Of a stretch of 64,000 nucleotides of DNA, positions 59,631 to 64,000 are shown piece by piece. The stretch is from Geosiphon pyriformis. Its lineage: Eukaryota > Glomeromycota > Glomeromycetes > Archaeosporales > Geosiphonaceae. Location of the stretch: NCBI GenBank assembly GCA_016748015.1, contig JAAOMT010000772.1:65541-129540 (forward strand), in the 5' to 3' direction. Every line of letters begins with the position of its first letter. Within the stretch, counting starts at the first letter, position 1. The position numbers and the translations under genes are program-made. Below the pieces are notes generated by a model that worked only from the letters and a program-made list of their open reading frames with translations, ran no database searches and was not told the DNA's origin.

Positions 59631-60980
59631 TCAAAATTTTTTTATTCTTTTGGGAATATAAACATTTGGAATTGAGATTTCATGCTTTAAACAGATTTGT
59701 TTATTGGATTCAAAGATTTGTTGTGTAGTGGTGGGTTTTGAGCAAGTGTAAATTTCGTGATGTTCTTCAAAAGATGAAATGGTAATTGGCTGAAGAAGTT
59801 GAAGAATCTGGGGAAATTCATTTTGTGTATTAAGAGCTATGTTTACTGGAACTGTAAATTGTCTAGTTGAACCAAAACCTTGAGTTTCTCTTTCACTTTT
59901 TCCCAATTGTTCTCTGTTGTTTACTGATTGTAAACCCGAAATGTTGATTAAAGGTAAGTAAATTGCTTGAGCAATTTTTTCAGCATGTTCAATTTTAAAT
60001 GGTTTGTTTGTCTCATTCTGTAATATGATGGTAATGTCTCCAGTGTATTCTGCATCTATAACTCCTCTTCTAATATTGATTTTTTTGTTTGCCAATGATG
60101 ATTTGGAGGCAATTTGAACCATTGCTCCTGGTGGAATTTCAAGAGCAATTTTGAGATTGATTTTTGTCAAGAACTTTGGTTGGAGAACCAAAGTATCTTT
60201 TTCTGGATATCTTAAGTCATATCCAGCATCAATTTCGTGTGCTTTTTCTGGTCTGATTCCTTGGCCATGGTTGTCAAAATATTTAAGTTGTAAAGATGGT
60301 TGCTTTTCAAGAAGATAGATGGGAGTGGTTGGTAGTTTTTTAACTAATTCAGATACTCCAAATTCGATTTCATTTTCATCATTCTCATCTGGCAGAAGAA
60401 TGCTAAGAGCATAACATTCTAAACACCATTGATCATCACAAGGCATAACACATTCTTCACACAATTGAATGTTCATTTGCTCTAATTGTTGAATTTGAGC
60501 TTCTTTGGTCGGATATGTGTGGCTTGCAATTTGGTGGTAGGTTTCTACTTTATCTTCATAATCAAATCTAGCTAATTCCATGGTATACTTAATGTATTCA
60601 GCTTTTTTCATTTGGCAGACATCTTTTTGGGTGGCTCTATTGATCAATGCCATTGCTAAGTCAAAAATCATTTCAGCATTATGAGGGTAGTGGTAAAGTT
60701 TATTGAGAGCACTGTTGTATACTGCATCAAATGGTGTTCCTTTTCTGACTTTTTCCGTAATTGATAGAACATATTGACAGGTTTGATCACATACTCCTCC
60801 TCTTATTGCAACATCAATCCAGTTGCATTCTTCTGATAGCATATCTCCACATGTAAGGCAAGGTGTGTTGTCCCATTTTCCACTTCTTTTTGGAGATCCA
60901 AATCGTTCTCTATGGTATGCTTTGCAAAAGTAACAGGTACAAGTTTCATATTCCTTTTCTGGAGAAATACATGCTTTCAT
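59631..60980 (-). CDS. Cys-rich plus dUTPase segment of Gag-Pol, element D (449 codons open)
   Basis: One open stretch shows the Cys-rich domain (CTCYFCKAYHRE, PCLTCGDML, GVCDQTCQYV), the second cluster (LCEECVMPCDDQWCLECY) and dUTPase fused without a stop, which proves the order. dUTPase motifs: I, EIDAGYDLRYP; II, SKSSLANK (Arg to Lys); III, GVIDAEYTGD; IV, EKIAQAIYL; V, ERETQGFGSTR. The changes in II, III and V make activity doubtful, but A keeps the better versions. Ends at a TAA/TGA type stop before FYNPNNYPI, after which the frame continues. Confidence 0.9.
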   Translation of the reverse strand: MKACISPEKEYETCTCYFCKAYHRERFGSPKRSGKWDNTPCLTCGDMLSEECNWIDVAIRGGVCDQTCQYVLSITEKVRKGTPFDAVYNSALNKLYHYPHNAEMIFDLAMALINRATQKDVCQMKKAEYIKYTMELARFDYEDKVETYHQIASHTYPTKEAQIQQLEQMNIQLCEECVMPCDDQWCLECYALSILLPDENDENEIEFGVSELVKKLPTTPIYLLEKQPSLQLKYFDNHGQGIRPEKAHEIDAGYDLRYPEKDTLVLQPKFLTKINLKIALEIPPGAMVQIASKSSLANKKINIRRGVIDAEYTGDITIILQNETNKPFKIEHAEKIAQAIYLPLINISGLQSVNNREQLGKSERETQGFGSTRQFTVPVNIALNTQNEFPQILQLLQPITISSFEEHHEIYTCSKPTTTQQIFESNKQICLKHEISIPNVYIPKRIKKF

Positions 60981-61059
60981 TGATGAAAGTTTCTTGTTGC
61001 AATCTTTGCATTTGAGTGGAATGTAGAGTGGTTGTTTCTATGGTTTTGGTGTAGAATAT

Positions 61060-61789
61060 CTAACTTTCTTCTATTCTCTTAATTCTTCAAAAATCTTCTG
61101 TTCTGTTTCTTCAGCCCAATTGGATGTTGATCCAAGAGCCATGTAGGTTTCAGTAAGTAGCATTTTTTTTTCCTCTTTAAATTCAAATACTGGGGCTTTT
61201 TCTAATTGTTTGTTAAAAGTACCACAAGTAGCAGATACTATGGTGTATTTTTGGTATGAGATTTTTAATTCTTGAGTTTCCCAGTCCAAGTTTGCATTGG
61301 CCTTAAGAAGCCAATCATTTCCAACTAGAGCTTGGTATTGGGATGCATCCATGACTTGAACTTTGACTGGAATGGTGATTCCATCAATTGTAAAGAGAAA
61401 ATCATCAATTTCTCCTACTGGAGTTTTCTTCATACTATTAGCTGTGACAATAACTGTTTGAGCTGGTCTGTCTAGATTTCATTTGAGTTGTTACATCAGC
61501 TGGTAAGTGATGATACTTCCAGCTGATCCACTATCTAAGATTAAGCAAATAGGTTTTCCTTCTACTGTAGCTTCTGTATACATAGCAGTGATAGCTTTTT
61601 GTTCATTAGCTGCTGCATTACTAAGCAAGAATGGTGATTCATTTGCTTCAAATTCGAATGGAAATATATTTGAGAGATTGGCATTTTGAGCAATTTGAAC
61701 TGGTAGAATAGTATGGTTGGAAGAGTTTGTTTTTGATACTGCAGCTTCACTTTCAAAAAGTGCAGTATGTTGAAAATTCAATTCTTCAG
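61060..61789 (-). pseudogene. Protease domain of element D
   Basis: SNIFPFEFEANESPFLLSN, active-site strand LILDSGSAGSII (the best preserved in the window), two stops after YQLM, then a 120-codon open part with KTPVGEIDDFLFTIDG and QYQALVGNDWLLKANANLDW. A stop near 61071 separates it from the Cys-rich domain. Confidence 0.85.
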
Positions 61790-63507
61790 TTATTGTTAAA
61801 TAACTGGGTTGAGTGTGAAAGTAATTTGGTCTTTGCTGACCAGAATTTCGGAAAACTAATTGGTTATTTAAGTTGATCCTATTGTTATTATTCTGAAATT
61901 GATTTTGAGGTGTGAATTGATTATGTTGAACCAATCTTCTGGCTTGTACTTGATATTATTGAGGGGGTTGTATCTGATATTGCTGGGTTGGTAAAGATTG
62001 CTAATATTGTTGCTGCATTGGTTGTGGAGCTGGTGGATAGTAACTGTTTTGGTTTTGTGGTCTTGGTAAATAATAGGTTGGTGGTGGAGATTGGTAATAA
62101 GATTGTTGTGGTGAAGAGTAATGTTGATTACTCCTATTTTGTTGGTCTCTTTGTAATTTTTTACAATCTTGTTTCCAGTGTCCTGAAATTCCACAATAAT
62201 AACAATTTTGAGATTGGTTGTTGAAAGATGATCCAAAACTGTTTTGGTTGTGTTGTTGTGGAGGTTGATATCTTTGTGGTTGTTGTTGCTGTTGTTGTTG
62301 GTTTGTGAAGTAGCTTTCAACCTTCTTTGTGAGTTGGTCTATCTTTTCTTCAGCTGCTAAACTGGTTTCTCCAATAACTATGTTGACAAGTTTGGTGTGG
62401 TTTGCTTTTTCCATAGCCATTTCATAGTTTTTTGCATGTCTGATGGCAGTTGCTAAGTCTGCTGGAGCATGTGGGCAGACTTTCTTTATCAGTTTGTTTT
62501 TTAATCCTGCTATAAACTGGTCCAGTATCTGAGCATCAGAATAATAATCATTGGTCTCCAATTGTCAAATCTGTCAAAGAAGTTTGTTGAATCTTCCAAG
62601 ATAAGTTATGACAGTTTCAGATGTTTCTTGTTTAATATTGTGAAAGCGATTGCAGAGAGTAATAGAGATGTTATTGTCAGTGAATTGTTATAAGAAAGCA
62701 TCTTTAAATGCTTGCCAGTTTTCAAATGGTTCTTCTAAGTTTTCAAACTATTCTCCTGCAGTTCCTTGGAAAAAATATGGGATCACTTTGAGCATTCTTG
62801 CTGCAATCCAACCATTTGCATCTCCTGCTTTTTGAACTTTGTCAAGCCATTCTTGAAGACTGGTATTATTATCTTCACCAGTAAATTCTGGAATTTTTGC
62901 AATGTAAGCAGTTGCCATTTCTTCTTTGTTTTCTGTAGTTTTTTTTTGTTCTGATTCAGTTTCTTTACTTTCCAGACTCTTTGAATAATTACTTTCGTTT
63001 TTTTGTAAGTAATCAATAATATTGGCACTTGTTGATATTGGTTCCTGCTGTTGAGTAGAATTTCTAGGTGGCTGATAATCTTCTGGTCTGAAGAAACATT
63101 TAAGTAGTGAACTTGGTGTTTGTGGTTGAACAAGTGAAATTGAAAATGGTGTAATAGAAAGTGGTAATTTGACACTGGTTCTTTGTTCAGGTGTTTGCAA
63201 GTGTTTGGCAGTTGTTTTTGGTAGTATTGGAGTATTTGGGGTGGTTCTTGAGTATTGCTTCAGTTTTTGTTTGCCTTTGTTGTTTGTTTCTGTCTCTGGT
63301 TCAAAATCAATAGTGTATTGAGACTGCACTGGATATGTTTCTTCACAGTACTAGATAATGTTAAAATTAAGTTCTTGAAAGTAAGTAGCAAGTGTTTCAC
63401 TATTAAGGTCTTCAGTTCCCAACTGTGAATAATGCACTAAATTATTGTAAAGGTTGTTTCTAACTTCTGAGATGTTGTAATTTCCAAAAAGATAATTGTT
63501 AATGTGG
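61790..63507 (-). pseudogene. Gag of element D, N-terminus lost
   Basis: Begins inside the N-terminal domain (NISEVRNNLYNNLVHYSQLG), then an acidic linker, a core with ATAYIAKIPEFTGEDNNTSL and LDKVQKAGDANGW, a coiled part (AAEEKIDQLTKKVESYF) and the zinc knuckle CYYCGISGHWKQDC (complete C-x2-C-x4-H-x4-C). The Gln/Pro/Tyr-rich tail follows. Several stops, no indel. The first ~60 codons are removed by the J LTR. Confidence 0.85.
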
Positions 63508-64000
63508 TGTTACAGGTAATTATTTCTGCTGTTAAATTAAATAACAAACCTGTAACTTGGTGCTCAAAAGCTACTTCCGTTGATGATGTCCTATAAGTGT
63601 TATATCTGAAGATTTTGTATCTGAAGGCATTATATCTAAAGGTTTTGATGGAGTCCTTTGTATAATAGACAGAGATTCAATAGTGTCAATAGTAGATGTA
63701 TCTTTCTAAAAGTTTTCCCAATTTCTTTCTTAGCGTAGTGGCTGGATTTAGTCTGGCAGTTGTGCCTTTCTGGTAAGCTATCCGATAATATATAAAATCC
63801 TACTCTTATTTCTGGGTCTTTTATCAGGCTATCCTTGATGTTAATAACTCAGTGCTTAATCTCTTAATCAATTAGTATACAACAACAAAATCAAAGAAAG
63901 AAAAAAAATAAAATAAAGAAAATAAATAAGAAAATAGAAAAAATAAGCCAAGGCAATTTGGTACGTTAGTATCTCGTCAATAGCCATGATCAAGAGCTAT
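63508..64000 (-). repeat. LTR J (family 2), truncated by window end
   Basis: TGTTACAGGTAATTATTTC and CAAATAACAAACCTGTAACT-like words are the reverse complement of the 3' end of family-2 LTRs (…AGTTACAGGTTTTGTTATTTGA … TTGTAACA). The Gag of D stops exactly here. It runs to the end of the window with AGCTATCCGATAATATATAA and a poly-purine block. Either a solo LTR or one end of an element. Confidence 0.85.

Larger units (their letters stand above)
54773..63507 (-). mobile_element. Ty3/gypsy element D (family 1), inserted in the B 3' LTR
   Basis: Minus strand: ORF1 from the Gag border at 63507 to a stop at 58029, integrase 57961-56576, ORF3 56430-55724, 3' LTR 55743-54773. ORF1 stays in one frame over 5.4 kb with stops but no indel. 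The Gag N-terminus is cut at 63507 by family-2 LTR J. The 5' LTR is outside the window. Left flank is ATAT. Confidence 0.92.

Noticed and set aside
61507-62954. Plus-strand frames rich in Val/Phe/Cys within element D
   Set aside because: Antisense shadows of the Gln/Pro/Asn-rich Gag and protease frames; they recur only because the element is repeated.

Overview
The window looks like accessory, transposon-filled DNA of a fungus, most likely an arbuscular mycorrhizal fungus (Glomeromycotina). Reasons: very high A+T, short GT-AG introns in the two host genes, a fungal-type class II DYRK kinase, and large decayed Ty3/gypsy and LINE families of the kind that fill such genomes. The organism is inferred from style, not proven.

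Layout. 1-6825: right part of a family-1 Ty3/gypsy element (A, +), inserted in an older element G (6826-10812), which also carries a family-1 solo LTR. 10813-11140: LINE 3' tail. 11545-16872: ten-exon DYRK kinase gene (+). 18144-19021: three-exon glutathione S-transferase gene (-), tail to tail with the kinase. 19022-21808: AT-rich DNA with a ghost family-1 LTR and an unrecognised decayed ORF. 21809-28333: two family-2 elements, I inserted in H, both without their 3' halves. 28334-29530: LINE fragment. 29734-30339: a 606-bp Tc1/mariner-like element encoding only a DNA-binding domain. 31804-35633: heavily decayed family-1 element F, interrupted by family-2 element B (35634-39295 and 49034-54772). 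B is itself split by family-1 element C (39296-49033, -), and its 3' LTR is split by family-1 element D (54773-63507, -). The gag of D is interrupted by another family-2 LTR, J (63508 to the window end).

The most interesting system is the pair of related Ty3/gypsy families. Their order is Gag - protease - Cys-rich CxxC domain - dUTPase - RT - RNase H in one reading frame, then (family 1) integrase as a separate ATG-initiated ORF in the +1 frame, then an unrecognised third ORF (ORF3) after the integrase. dUTPase and ORF3 are found in both families, and a third lineage (G) keeps an ORF3 homologue. LTR ends are TGTTAC...GTAACA. Two reconstructed insertion sites both fit 4-bp target duplications containing a CpG that has since decayed.

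Most copies are inactive: stops, protease and RT active-site losses, and a strong C:G to T:A bias, partly CpG-directed. The best preserved pieces are the dUTPase frames in A and D and the 461-residue integrase of D. The two host genes escape this decay. Two runs of N (4950-5626 and 39948-40056) lie inside repeats and, judged by sister copies, are mis-sized.
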